Source: Enterocloster alcoholdehydrogenati (GTDB lineage Bacteria > Bacillota > Clostridia > Lachnospirales > Lachnospiraceae). From it: a DNA stretch of 64,000 nt. A program made the position numbers and the translations under genes. Below, in pieces: positions 7,962-16,571 of the stretch; positions within the stretch are counted from its first letter, which is position 1; each line of letters opens with the position of its first letter. The stretch covers positions 208,830 through 272,829 of the forward strand of contig NZ_BLTJ01000005.1 of the NCBI RefSeq assembly GCF_013282095.1, read 5' to 3'. The notes beneath the pieces are model-generated. The model made no database searches. It saw nothing but the letters and a program-made list of their open reading frames with translations, and was not told the origin of the DNA.

Positions 7962-8837
7962 TCAGCCTTTGAAGTTCTTTCCATGGCTGTAGTATACAAA
8001 AAACAGATCCGCCAGAAAAACCGTTCCCATCACAAACAGCGCCAGCCAGGATCCCGGCGAACGCAGATCCAGCCGATCTAAAAAGCACAGCGCACTGATT
8101 CCCCACAGAAGCAGGGGCAGTGCCGCAATGGAAATAACGCGAAGAATCCTGTATCTGCGGACCGTCATCCCTGCCGGGATATAATCCTCCGGATGAACCA
8201 GCTCGCAGCGGATCACAATTCCCAGACGCGAGGAAGTTCTGTAGGCTTTATATTCAGCCCCATCCATCATAAACCGGGGTGACAGACCCTTTTTGGTGAT
8301 CACGATCGTTTTCTTATTTTCTCTGGCATATTTGAGAAGTTCCTGAGAAAAAATCTCCGGATCATCGCACCGATCCTCAGGCATGAAGGAAAAATCCCGG
8401 ATTGCCTCGGACCGCACCACCTGCGCATAATCGTTAATGAACTGCATAAATACAGATCCCGCTCTCTCCTCTTTCTCTATCTCTTCCAGATACATATCCG
8501 GATCTACATCTGCCAGCTGTTCCTCCTTTATCTTCCCGCAAAACTCCAATGCAGCCGTCAATTCTTCCTTTTGAGACTGCAGACGGCTGATCTGGGACGC
8601 AATTGCTTCCTCCAAAGAGATATCGCCCTCAAACATCCGGCGAATCTCTCCCACCGGCATCCCCAATTTCCGAAACAAGCGGATCATTTTCAAGCGGCCA
8701 ATATCCTCCTCGGAATACAGCCGGTAGGAATTTTCCTCATTCCTCTCAGGCGTCAGCAGTCCCTGTTTTTCATAGTATCGGATATTCTGGCTGGTGATCC
8801 CCGTCAGCTGTTGGGCTTCTTTGATTGTCCGTGACAT
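7962..8837 (-). CDS. MerR-family regulator with a two-helix membrane tail
   Basis: 291 residues. Residues 1-70 are a MerR winged helix: 'TIKEAQQLTGITSQNIRYYEKQGLLTPERNEENSYRLYSEEDI', followed by the usual dimerisation coiled coil (about 75-125). The remainder is not a known effector domain that I recognise. It contains a soluble stretch with 'KYARENKKTIVITKKGLSPRFMMDG', then two hydrophobic segments (about 232-254 and 262-283) ending in 'VYYSHGKNFKG'. This implies a MerR protein tethered to the membrane. The start ATG has GGAGGGG five bases upstream. No partner gene is adjacent: tRNA genes follow on the start side. Confidence 0.8.
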   Translation of the reverse strand: MSRTIKEAQQLTGITSQNIRYYEKQGLLTPERNEENSYRLYSEEDIGRLKMIRLFRKLGMPVGEIRRMFEGDISLEEAIASQISRLQSQKEELTAALEFCGKIKEEQLADVDPDMYLEEIEKEERAGSVFMQFINDYAQVVRSEAIRDFSFMPEDRCDDPEIFSQELLKYARENKKTIVITKKGLSPRFMMDGAEYKAYRTSSRLGIVIRCELVHPEDYIPAGMTVRRYRILRVISIAALPLLLWGISALCFLDRLDLRSPGSWLALFVMGTVFLADLFFVYYSHGKNFKG

Positions 8838-8986
8838 ATCTTCCCCTCCTTATCCGCGCTGTTATCTCCAGCGCATCTTTGCTCTCCAAGCATAAGGCTT
8901 ATACCAGGTATAATGTCAAGTTTTTTATATTTTTGTACAAAAAAATCCGAAACCTAAGTTTCCTTAAGTTCCGGATCATCATCCAG

Positions 8987-9070
8987 TGCAGAAGAAGGGA
9001 GTCGAACCCTCAAGGTATTACTACCACACGGACCTGAACCGTGCGCGTCTGCCAATTCCGCCACTTCTGC
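8987..9070 (-). tRNA. tRNA-Leu (anticodon CAG)
   Basis: Minus strand folds as a class II tRNA: acceptor GCAGAAG/CTTCTGC, anticodon stem CACGG/CCGTG with loop TTCAGGT, long variable arm, T arm GGGTTCGACTCCC. Anticodon CAG reads CUG. The 3' CCA is not encoded. Confidence 0.93.
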
Positions 9071-9073
9071 ATA

Positions 9074-9157
9074 TGCGGGAGATGGGACTTGAACCCACAC
9101 GAGCATACACCCACAAGATCCTTAGTCTTGCCTGTCTGCCAATTCCAGCACTCCCGC
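9074..9157 (-). tRNA. tRNA-Leu (anticodon AAG)
   Basis: Class II tRNA: acceptor GCGGGAG/CTCCCGC, anticodon stem CAAGA/TCTTG enclosing loop CTAAGGA, long variable arm, T arm GGGTTCAAGTCCC. The anticodon reads AAG, so A34 would be expected to become inosine to read CUU and CUC. It lies three bases from the other tRNA-Leu and is probably transcribed with it. Confidence 0.9.
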
Positions 9158-9264
9158 AGCACGTGTTATAATATATCACACTGTTTCCATTTTGGCAATA
9201 CCTTTTTTTTATTTTTTTAATTTTTTTTTAGGGGCAGAAGCCAAAACTGCCGCCCCCATTTTTC

Positions 9265-10371
9265 CTAAAAGAATCCCAGATAATAATACGGCAAAAACAG
9301 CCGGCCAACCTGTTCTATTCCCGGCATCCATGTTCCTGCATCCACAAACACCGGACAGAATATAAGGCTTCCAATAATAAAGAACGGAATGGTACAGCAA
9401 AGCGCCCTGGGGGAGCGAAACACATTTTTAAGCAGAAAAACTACAGCCACGCAGGCCAAACCATAAATCAGCAGTGCGGCAGCTTCCTCTGCCGCTCCTG
9501 CTACTCCACTCTTTAAGCTTTTTCCAGCCCACAATGCGAAAAAGGCAGAAACACAGGACAGCGCCGTCGGAGCGCTTAAAACCGCCAGACGGCATGGCAG
9601 ACGCAGTTTCCAGCTTAGAGGAATAAAAAGACCGCTTATCTCATCCTCTCCCAGCAGAACCGCTCCGTACAGCGACATGGTAAAGACAAAAACAGCCGCA
9701 AGGCCACGGACAGGAAAAAGCTTTGCTCCCGTCTCCTCTGCCAAAGTCCTGCCTGTGCTTTCCCCATCATATATGTACGCAAAATGAAAGAGACCGACGC
9801 CGTCATACCACTGATCATAGAGTTCTTTGGCCTGTCCTGCCGCCGCCTTTCTCTCTTCGCTTTCAGGAGACCCGATCTGCGAAAACGCCTCTCCCTCCGT
9901 CACATACATTTGTAAAAGTTCTCTGTTATACAGGGCTGCCAGTTCATGAAAAACCGTTTCTGCAGATAACGGGCCTGCCACAGTAGACGGGGCCGTATAA
10001 AGACGAATCACTTTCTTCCACTGCTTCTGATTCAGTTTTTCTTCCAGATTCGGATCAATGGCATATCCACATTCCGCCCGCCTTGATGCCACCTCATCCT
10101 TTACCTCCTGTTCACTGGCGCAGAGATAAAAATCAAACATCCCCTTTGCCCGCTCTGCCAGATTCCGTGCCAGCTGCCTGGAAAGCCAGGAAGCCTCCTG
10201 CTCCGTTCCTCCGGCTGTACACACGGCAATCCGAATTCTGTTTTCTCCCTGGCTCTCCATTTTCCCGATTCCCAGGGCTGCCAGAGGCAGAAGAAGTAAA
10301 AGCATTGGAAATATGCCTTTTTTTAAATAGCGCTTACACGCGAGAAAAAACCACACAATTACCTGTTTCAT
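9265..10371 (-). CDS. ABC-2 type exporter permease (second of two)
   Basis: 368-residue membrane subunit of an ABC-2 type exporter. Seen: one N-terminal transmembrane segment (about 15-37), a large extracytoplasmic region with 'AVCTAGGTEQEASWLSRQLARNL' and 'AGPLSAETVFHELAALYNREL', then five closely packed hydrophobic segments in the last 150 residues. This is the YhgE/ABC2_membrane_3 layout. Its start overlaps the stop of the upstream permease gene (ATGA), so the two are translationally coupled and likely form a heterodimer. It ends the operon; a poly-T stretch follows at 9206-9232 on the plus strand side. Confidence 0.82.
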   Translation of the reverse strand: MKQVIVWFFLACKRYLKKGIFPMLLLLLPLAALGIGKMESQGENRIRIAVCTAGGTEQEASWLSRQLARNLAERAKGMFDFYLCASEQEVKDEVASRRAECGYAIDPNLEEKLNQKQWKKVIRLYTAPSTVAGPLSAETVFHELAALYNRELLQMYVTEGEAFSQIGSPESEERKAAAGQAKELYDQWYDGVGLFHFAYIYDGESTGRTLAEETGAKLFPVRGLAAVFVFTMSLYGAVLLGEDEISGLFIPLSWKLRLPCRLAVLSAPTALSCVSAFFALWAGKSLKSGVAGAAEEAAALLIYGLACVAVVFLLKNVFRSPRALCCTIPFFIIGSLIFCPVFVDAGTWMPGIEQVGRLFLPYYYLGFF

Positions 10372-11555
10372 TTATCCGCCGCCTCCGCCGCTGCCGCAAT
10401 CAGCCACCCTCCTGCAATCAGAGCAGCCAGCTTTCCCGCTGTTTCAAAGTTCCAGCTTTGGGTCACTGCCATCTTTACGCCTTCCATCAGGATATGGGAG
10501 GGTAAAAAGGGTGCTGCCTCCCGGATCTGTTCCGGCAGAAATACCTGCGGAAGGAAACCGCCGGAAAGAAAATGGAGCACTGTCACCATAACAAAAAGAA
10601 GAAGGATCCCTCCCATTCGGCTTCCTGCCGTCAGAAACAGACAGGCTGCTGCAGATGCCGCTCCCAGGCAAACCAGGATCCCTGCAAAAACACCTGGCAG
10701 ACTGAACGAAAGCACACCTGCCGCCTGAGCAGCCAAAGCAGCCAGAGCCGTCAAAATCCCCAGTAAAAGAGAGAGTCCCAGAATACGGCCTCCTGCCGCT
10801 GTAAACGGGCCAATTCCGATCAGAGACAGCTTCTGCCTCATCACAGGGCTGTCTCTCTTTAACAGATCCGATACCGGAATGGCGGACAGCAACAGCACCA
10901 GCACAAAGCCGCTGATCCCGTAAAATACAGGCACCGTCACATCTCCCGCTCCGTTTACGGTGATTTTTCCAAAATAATCCATTCTGGGAAGGCTGTAGCT
11001 TAAGTAGATTCCGTTCATTTCTCTTTCAAACAGGGGAATTTTCTCCGTCAGACCATACTGTTTTAAAAGCTGATCTCCGCTGTAGATCCCCGCCTGACTG
11101 GCTCCCAATATGCCTGCGCCTGCATCCGTCAGTTCCTGAAAAATCCTGCTCTCGACTCCCGCATTTTCCGGAAAGATCACAGTTACAGGCGTATTGACTC
11201 CTGTCATAATATCCTGCACAAAACCGTCCGGCACCTGAAGCACGGCATAAAGCCGCCCTTCCCTTAGCCCCTGTTTCGCTTCCTCCTCGTCCATATAGGT
11301 AAGATCGCAGAGACTTTTAACGCTTTCAAGGGAACGGATCATATTTACGGCCTGTTTTGCCAGGGTATCCTCCTCAGGCAGTACCACGCCTACCGGAATC
11401 CGTCCCACTGCCTGACCGCCATAGAGCAGCTTTCCTGCCAGAAGGGCGGCCGCGCCCATGAGAATCACAAGCACTGCCGCCCCTGCCAGAATGTGGGGAA
11501 GCCGTCTCAGGGCACGTTTTAATTCCAGCCTTATATAGCACAGACGTCCACACAT
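10368..11555 (-). CDS. ABC-2 type exporter permease (first of two)
   Basis: 395-residue paralogue-like partner of the next gene, with the same plan: transmembrane segment about 22-44, extracytoplasmic domain including 'GRIPVGVVLPEEDTLAKQAVNMI' and 'PVTVIFPENAGVESRIFQELTDAGAGILGASQAG', then about five hydrophobic helices (about 205-395). This is the ABC2_membrane_3 architecture. Eleven bases separate it from the upstream anchored protein. With the ATPase further upstream it makes a complete exporter: ATPase, accessory protein, permease, permease. The cargo is not evident. Confidence 0.83.
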   Translation of the reverse strand: MCGRLCYIRLELKRALRRLPHILAGAAVLVILMGAAALLAGKLLYGGQAVGRIPVGVVLPEEDTLAKQAVNMIRSLESVKSLCDLTYMDEEEAKQGLREGRLYAVLQVPDGFVQDIMTGVNTPVTVIFPENAGVESRIFQELTDAGAGILGASQAGIYSGDQLLKQYGLTEKIPLFEREMNGIYLSYSLPRMDYFGKITVNGAGDVTVPVFYGISGFVLVLLLSAIPVSDLLKRDSPVMRQKLSLIGIGPFTAAGGRILGLSLLLGILTALAALAAQAAGVLSFSLPGVFAGILVCLGAASAAACLFLTAGSRMGGILLLFVMVTVLHFLSGGFLPQVFLPEQIREAAPFLPSHILMEGVKMAVTQSWNFETAGKLAALIAGGWLIAAAAEAADK

Positions 11556-11566
11556 ACTTATATCCT

Positions 11567-13213
11567 TTACTGAATCAATCCTGCTTCACCGCCAATTCCG
11601 ATGACGCCAAAGAGTATCTCCATAGCAACGGCGTTCCATTCCTCTTCGGTGGCTGCCAGTATATCCATAGTTTCCCCTTCCAGAGGAACCACTTCTCCAG
11701 ACAGCGGCCCGAAATGATATTCGCCGCTTAAAACAACATTTCCTGTATCTCCCATGGCAGAGGCTGTGATGGAATCAATGGCTACATGGATGGATTTCCC
11801 CTTTTCCAGCTGATCAACCGCTCCTTTGGCAGAAAGGCTCACAAGCTCCAGACCATCCTGGCTGACGGCTGCCTGAAGGTCATAAGCGCCGCCGTCACTG
11901 TTGTAGGAACCGTCAAAAGCAGCCTTCCACTCCTCTGACATGGCGCCTGTTGACTTCATCTCCAGATCCAGGCCTCCGGTCAGCTGCTTTCCATCATAGG
12001 TTCCGTCTTTTGCAGCTGTAAGCACCAGCGTCTCGTCTCCATTTACCATTTCTACCTGAGCATTAAGATTCTGGGTCAGATAGGAACCGCCCTTTAATTC
12101 ACAGCTGAAATTCACACTAACCGGCTCGCTCTCCGTTTCTGTCTTGTCAGGATCATTCAAAGAGGTGGTTCCCTTTACAGAAACCAGACGGCCTTTGGAA
12201 TCCACATGGACGGTCATCTGCACATCATTTAAGGAACTCTCCAAAAAGCTGATCATCTCATCGATGTTTGCCTTTGCCTCTTCGTAAGTCTGTTCCTGCA
12301 TCTCCTTGGCAGTAGGGAACTCCTGTCCTGTTCCATTCCCTCCCATGAGCTGTCCAAGCTGTACGCTCATTTCCATCTGATTTAAAAACTCATTTTTCAG
12401 AGTCTCATCCTGAAGGAAGAAGTCAGATGAGGTTCTTAAAAAGCTGATCATGGCGTCTTTACTGATGGAAACCTCATAGCCTTTGCAGCTTACCTCTTTT
12501 CCATCCACAGTAAAGGTTCCCTTTTCACCCTTTTTTACAGTCATAGCCGCCTTAAAATCATCCTCAGCCTTGCAGCCTTCCCGATAGCGGTTCATGAGGC
12601 CCTTAAGATCAAGAGACTCTGTCTGTCCTTCGTCTTCCTGCTGGGCCTGGGCTAAAAGGGTGTTCAAATATTCTGCCAGAGCAGCCGGATCAATACCGTT
12701 TTGCTCCAGGGCCGGAGCTACAACAGGAGAATTTTTTACACGGTCACCCAGCCCTTCTCCCAGATCCAGAGTAAATACGCGGGAAGACAGTTCCGGTACT
12801 GCAGCCATAAGGGTGTGATCTCCATAATAAAGGTTCAGATTCGCCAGATCCATTCCATTATAAATAACCCCCATATTGAAGGAGCTCTTGTGGCTGTCTG
12901 TATCCTCCTTTCCTTCAATACGCAGCCCGCTGCCTGCATAGGCGTTGACCGCAGGCTCAGAACAGCTGTCAAGCTTTAACGTAAGACCGCCCTCGGAACT
13001 GGATGATGCCTCTGTTTTTGCAAACTCTGACAGTCCAAACAGTTCTTCCAGCGGATCAGTCTGCCCTTCTGTATAGATATTTTCAAATGCCTTGATCACC
13101 GTTTCCTTGGGATCCCCCTCTGACATCTGCGTAAAGGCAAAAACACCTCCGCCCACTACGATTACCGCTGCCGCTCCGGCCGCTGCCATTTTCATCTGCT
13201 TCGTTAATTCCAT
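11567..13213 (-). CDS. membrane-anchored extracytoplasmic protein of an ABC exporter operon (DUF6583-like)
   Basis: 548 residues with an uncleaved-looking N-terminal anchor (residues about 8-28, 'MAAAGAAAVIVVGGGVFAFTQM', no lipobox Cys) and a long acidic, Ser/Thr/Gly-rich outside domain. That domain has many 'KGTFTVDGKEVSCKGYEVSISKDAM' and 'GGSYLTQNLNAQVEMVNGDETLVLTA' beta-type stretches, suggesting repeated lipocalin- or LolA-like beta sheets. I recall such proteins as DUF6583 but cannot confirm. GGAGG precedes the ATG. It lies between the ATPase and the two permeases, so it is probably a dedicated extracytoplasmic partner of the exporter. Function unknown. Confidence 0.7.
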   Translation of the reverse strand: MELTKQMKMAAAGAAAVIVVGGGVFAFTQMSEGDPKETVIKAFENIYTEGQTDPLEELFGLSEFAKTEASSSSEGGLTLKLDSCSEPAVNAYAGSGLRIEGKEDTDSHKSSFNMGVIYNGMDLANLNLYYGDHTLMAAVPELSSRVFTLDLGEGLGDRVKNSPVVAPALEQNGIDPAALAEYLNTLLAQAQQEDEGQTESLDLKGLMNRYREGCKAEDDFKAAMTVKKGEKGTFTVDGKEVSCKGYEVSISKDAMISFLRTSSDFFLQDETLKNEFLNQMEMSVQLGQLMGGNGTGQEFPTAKEMQEQTYEEAKANIDEMISFLESSLNDVQMTVHVDSKGRLVSVKGTTSLNDPDKTETESEPVSVNFSCELKGGSYLTQNLNAQVEMVNGDETLVLTAAKDGTYDGKQLTGGLDLEMKSTGAMSEEWKAAFDGSYNSDGGAYDLQAAVSQDGLELVSLSAKGAVDQLEKGKSIHVAIDSITASAMGDTGNVVLSGEYHFGPLSGEVVPLEGETMDILAATEEEWNAVAMEILFGVIGIGGEAGLIQ

Positions 13214-13289
13214 ACACTTTTTCCTCCGTTTTTAGTCACAGTCTTTCCAGGCATTGCCGCATTTGACTTAACTTGTTATCCCTGCCGTC

Positions 13290-13982
13290 CTATATGCCGA
13301 CCTTCGGCGGATGAAAGCTGGCGATCAGTTCTTTTGGCCCAAGACCTGCTGGAATCTCCTCCAGTCTGCCATCTCTCAGCACATAAAGCCGGCTGCACAT
13401 GGACAGCTCCTCCATCTCATGAGAGGTAAGGACTGCTGTTCCTCCATTCTCTAAATAGCTTTGCAGGTACTGACGGATCGTTTCCTTACATTCCAGATCC
13501 AAAGCTGCTCCCGGCTCATCCATGATCAGAAGAGGGGCCTGTCCCGACAGAGCACAGGCGATACTGAGTCTTTTTTTCATACCTCCTGACAGCTTTCCCG
13601 CCCTGCGTTCCAGCATAGAAGGAATCCCTAAAAGAGCTGCCGGGCCATGTTCCAGATCTTCCTTCATCCGGCTTTTGCTGCCCTTATACCACAAAAGGAG
13701 ATTATCCCTCACGGTCAGCTCCTCCATCAGAGGATTTTCCTGGGGAACATAAGCAGCCTTAGCTGCAAATACTGCCGGATGGCCTGATGCTTCCTGCCCG
13801 TCAATTCGGATACTGCCCCGATCCGGTTTCCTTACTCCCGCCAGGACAGATAAAAGGGTTGTCTTACCGCAGCCGTTGGCCCCTACAATTCCCACACAGG
13901 TTCCTCTGTGGGCAGACAGTTCGGCCTGATCCAAAATCCGACGCTTTCCATATGATTTACAGATTCCTGACACCTGCAGCAT
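13290..13982 (-). CDS. ABC transporter ATP-binding protein (exporter ATPase)
   Basis: 230-residue cytosolic ATPase. Seen: Walker A 'GANGCGKTT' (residues about 36-44), Q-loop 'YVPQENP', signature 'LSGGMKKRLSIACAL', Walker B 'LLIMDEPGAALD' and H-loop 'TSHEMEEL'. This is the drug/lantibiotic export (ABC-2) class. The start at 13982 is chosen because GGAGG lies six bases upstream; the frame is open 14 codons further. It is the first gene of the four-gene exporter operon that ends at 9265. Confidence 0.9.
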   Translation of the reverse strand: MLQVSGICKSYGKRRILDQAELSAHRGTCVGIVGANGCGKTTLLSVLAGVRKPDRGSIRIDGQEASGHPAVFAAKAAYVPQENPLMEELTVRDNLLLWYKGSKSRMKEDLEHGPAALLGIPSMLERRAGKLSGGMKKRLSIACALSGQAPLLIMDEPGAALDLECKETIRQYLQSYLENGGTAVLTSHEMEELSMCSRLYVLRDGRLEEIPAGLGPKELIASFHPPKVGI

Positions 13983-14115
13983 TCTGTGCCTCCTTCCATA
14001 TCTTTTTTTGTCTGTTTTTAACAATATGACTGTCAGTATCTGGTTTTTAGTGTATCATGTTTTTGTATAAATGGCAAAATAATTATATTTACGGATTTCT
14101 TACATCCGCAGTGAT

Positions 14116-14931
14116 TCAGCCCTTACCCAGCATAAACCGCTCCACCACCAGCCCCACACCGTCCTCGTTGTTGGAGGCAGTGATATAGTCGGCAGCATTT
14201 CTCACCGGGAGAACTGCATTCTCCATTGCTACTCCAAGACCGGCATACTGGATCATGGTAAGATCATTATAGCCGTCGCCGCAGGCGATCATCTCTTCCC
14301 TTGACAGGCCAAGACATTCTAAAAGACGCCCCAGGGACTGGGCCTTATCGATCCCCTTTGGCATCACCTCCAGGAAAAAGGGTTCTGAACGGTAGACACT
14401 GAAATCACGGCCCATGGCTGCCTTGACCCTGGGTTCTACCATCTCCAGATAATCCCCGTCATCTAACATCAGGAATTTAGGCACCTGAAAGGCGACATAC
14501 TCTCTCATGTTTTCCACCTGGCGAAGAGGAAGGTGATTGATGCAGGATTCCTTGACCGCATAGGGACATTCCGCGTTGTTTGTAATGATCTTTCTGCCCT
14601 CATAAGTCAGGATATCCACCCCATTCTCCTCTGCCAGACCGATAATTTTTTGGTTGGATTCCACCGGGAGCAGCGAAGAAAATACCGCTTCCCCAGTACG
14701 GCAGCTGGTAATCATTCCCCCATTGTAGGACAAAATATAGCTTCCATATTTTGACAGTTCCAGTTCCTTTGCCAGAGGCTCAATGCCGGCCGTAGGGCGG
14801 CCGGAAGCCAGGACGACGATCTTTCCCGCTTCCTGGGCCTCCATCAGAGCCCTCTTTGTTCTTGGCGTAATAACCTTATCCCTGTTTGTCAGTGTCCCGT
14901 CCAGATCCAGAACGATAATCTTGTATTCCAT
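14116..14931 (-). CDS. Cof-type HAD-IIB family phosphatase
   Basis: 271-residue cytosolic haloacid-dehalogenase phosphatase. Seen: motif I 'VLDLDGTLTN' (residues about 7-16) with catalytic Asp pair, motif II 'VLASGRPTAGI', motif III Lys in the 'MPKGIDKAQSL' stretch and motif IV 'IACGDGYNDLTMIQYAG'. The long insert between II and III marks the type IIB cap (sugar-phosphate or FMN/PLP phosphatases such as YidA/Cof). AGGAG lies nine bases before the ATG at 14931. A TTG further upstream is in frame but unsupported. Substrate not predictable. Confidence 0.9.
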   Translation of the reverse strand: MEYKIIVLDLDGTLTNRDKVITPRTKRALMEAQEAGKIVVLASGRPTAGIEPLAKELELSKYGSYILSYNGGMITSCRTGEAVFSSLLPVESNQKIIGLAEENGVDILTYEGRKIITNNAECPYAVKESCINHLPLRQVENMREYVAFQVPKFLMLDDGDYLEMVEPRVKAAMGRDFSVYRSEPFFLEVMPKGIDKAQSLGRLLECLGLSREEMIACGDGYNDLTMIQYAGLGVAMENAVLPVRNAADYITASNNEDGVGLVVERFMLGKG

Positions 14932-15057
14932 CTTTGTTTTCTCCTGTGTCAAAATTCATATGTGAAAATATTTTATCAGAAATACTCCTGTCTGAAAAGA
15001 ACGTTTATTAAAATAACATATGCGCAATATTATATGGCAGCCGGCCGTCAAAGACTC

Positions 15058-15098
15058 TTAAAAAGGCCGCCGTACTCCCCCGTACAGCGGCCTTTTGC
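15058..15098 (-). terminator. terminator of the mur operon
   Basis: AAAAGGCCGC ... GCGGCCTTTT with an inner GTAC/GTAC pairing makes a very stable hairpin with a T-run on the minus strand just after murP ends. Confidence 0.75.
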
Positions 15099-15114
15099 CC
15101 ATCTGTCTATCATC

Positions 15115-16557
15115 CTACGCCGATGCCACATCCTCTGCTTTCACAGCCCCATTTGTTATAATAAATCCCATAAGATAGCTGATCACCAGACCGATTCCAT
15201 AGTACAGCATAGACCATACGGCAGGATTGGGGCCTGCCGTCATTACCGGGAACGCCAGAATACCGGATGGCCCCCATGTAGTAGAGGCCACCTGCATTGC
15301 CATAACGAACGCTCCGCCGAATCCTGCCCCAAGACCCGCTGTAAAAAATGGTTTTCCCATGGGGAGCGTGACTCCGTAAATCAGAGGTTCCCCTACCCCC
15401 AATACTCCCGCTGGAAGGGCGCCGTCAATAACGGAACACAGACGCTGGTTCTTCACCTTCTTTGCTTTCATATAAATGGCAATCGCCGCTCCAACCTGGC
15501 CCGCGCCCGCCATTGCAAGAGCCGGATATAAGGTAACAAAGCCAATGCTCTCCAGCTGAACTGTATACAGGGCCACCAGCCCATGATGCATTCCCATGGC
15601 TACCATTGGCAGGAACAATGCCGATGAAAGGAAGCCTGCCACGATTCGTACAGCCGGATTAGCGCTCATGCAGACCTGTTCTACGATCCAGCACAGGAAG
15701 GTAGAAACAAAACCCGTCAGGGGCATGATGATAAATACATATGGAATCACACAGAGAATCAGGGTAATCAGGGGTGTAAACATAATATCCAGATTATCTG
15801 GAATCCGTCTGCGGACTGCCTTTTCAATTTTAGCCAGAAAAAATACACCAATCACTACCGCCAGCACTCCGCCTCTGCCTGCCCTTAAGACAGCGTCTAA
15901 CGGCTGAGCCTCGTTGTAGAGGCCAATCGTTCTGGAGATCACATCAATATTTCCCAGTGTGGTGATCATACCCAGCATACCGCCAAGGATCGGCGTTGCC
16001 CCGAAACGCTCTGCCGACCGATAACCGGCCCAGGCAGTCAAATATGTCATAAAGGACGCACTGACCATGGAAAGCAGATTATGTACAACGGTTAAAAATA
16101 CATTTTCTGCATATCCGGGGAAAAGCTGTGTCAAAAGAGTTGCAAGACCAGAGCACAGCCCAGCCGCAATCACGCCGGGAATCAGGGGAACAAAAATCTC
16201 GCCGAATGTCTTTAGCATATTTTTTATCCTGCTATCCTTTTGCCCCGCCCTCAGGGCTGCCTTATTTTCTCTCCAGTTATTTTCCGTATTCACATCCTCT
16301 GCCGCCAAAATCCCCATTTCCGCACAGATATCCGCGCATTTGCGGCTCTTTCCCGGCCCTACCACCACCTCCGCAAAACCGGCCCGGTCATGGACAAGGC
16401 CAAGCACGCCCTCTATGTTTTTGAGCGCCTCATCCTGAATCTGATTGTCCTGCTTTACGTGAATCCTCAGCCGTGTCATACAGTTGGTCGCTGTAATTAC
16501 ATTGTCTTTTCCCCCTAGACAGTTCAGAATCTCATTTACCATTTCCTGATTTGACAT
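15115..16557 (-). CDS. murP: PTS EIIBC component, N-acetylmuramic acid-type (MurP)
   Basis: 480-residue sugar permease of the glucose/sucrose PTS superfamily that imports and phosphorylates its sugar. Seen: EIIB domain (about 1-90) with the phosphocysteine in 'NCMTRLRIHV' and a typical 'GVLGLVHDRAGFAEVVVGPG', then an EIIC membrane domain (about 105-475) with 'GVGEPLIYGVTLPMGKPF'. No EIIA domain is present, as in MurP, so an EIIA from another system must serve it. The start at 16557 is supported by GGAGAGG; an in-frame GTG six codons earlier overlaps the murQ stop. Its place behind murQ and near murR fixes the substrate as MurNAc with good probability. Confidence 0.88.
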   Translation of the reverse strand: MSNQEMVNEILNCLGGKDNVITATNCMTRLRIHVKQDNQIQDEALKNIEGVLGLVHDRAGFAEVVVGPGKSRKCADICAEMGILAAEDVNTENNWRENKAALRAGQKDSRIKNMLKTFGEIFVPLIPGVIAAGLCSGLATLLTQLFPGYAENVFLTVVHNLLSMVSASFMTYLTAWAGYRSAERFGATPILGGMLGMITTLGNIDVISRTIGLYNEAQPLDAVLRAGRGGVLAVVIGVFFLAKIEKAVRRRIPDNLDIMFTPLITLILCVIPYVFIIMPLTGFVSTFLCWIVEQVCMSANPAVRIVAGFLSSALFLPMVAMGMHHGLVALYTVQLESIGFVTLYPALAMAGAGQVGAAIAIYMKAKKVKNQRLCSVIDGALPAGVLGVGEPLIYGVTLPMGKPFFTAGLGAGFGGAFVMAMQVASTTWGPSGILAFPVMTAGPNPAVWSMLYYGIGLVISYLMGFIITNGAVKAEDVASA

Positions 16558-16571
16558 AACTCCCTCTCCTT

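Noticed and set aside
9206..9232. Poly-T/A stretch as an IS target or repeat
   Set aside because: A simple homopolymer-rich tract after the exporter operon and tRNA genes; consistent with termination, no inverted repeats or transposase.
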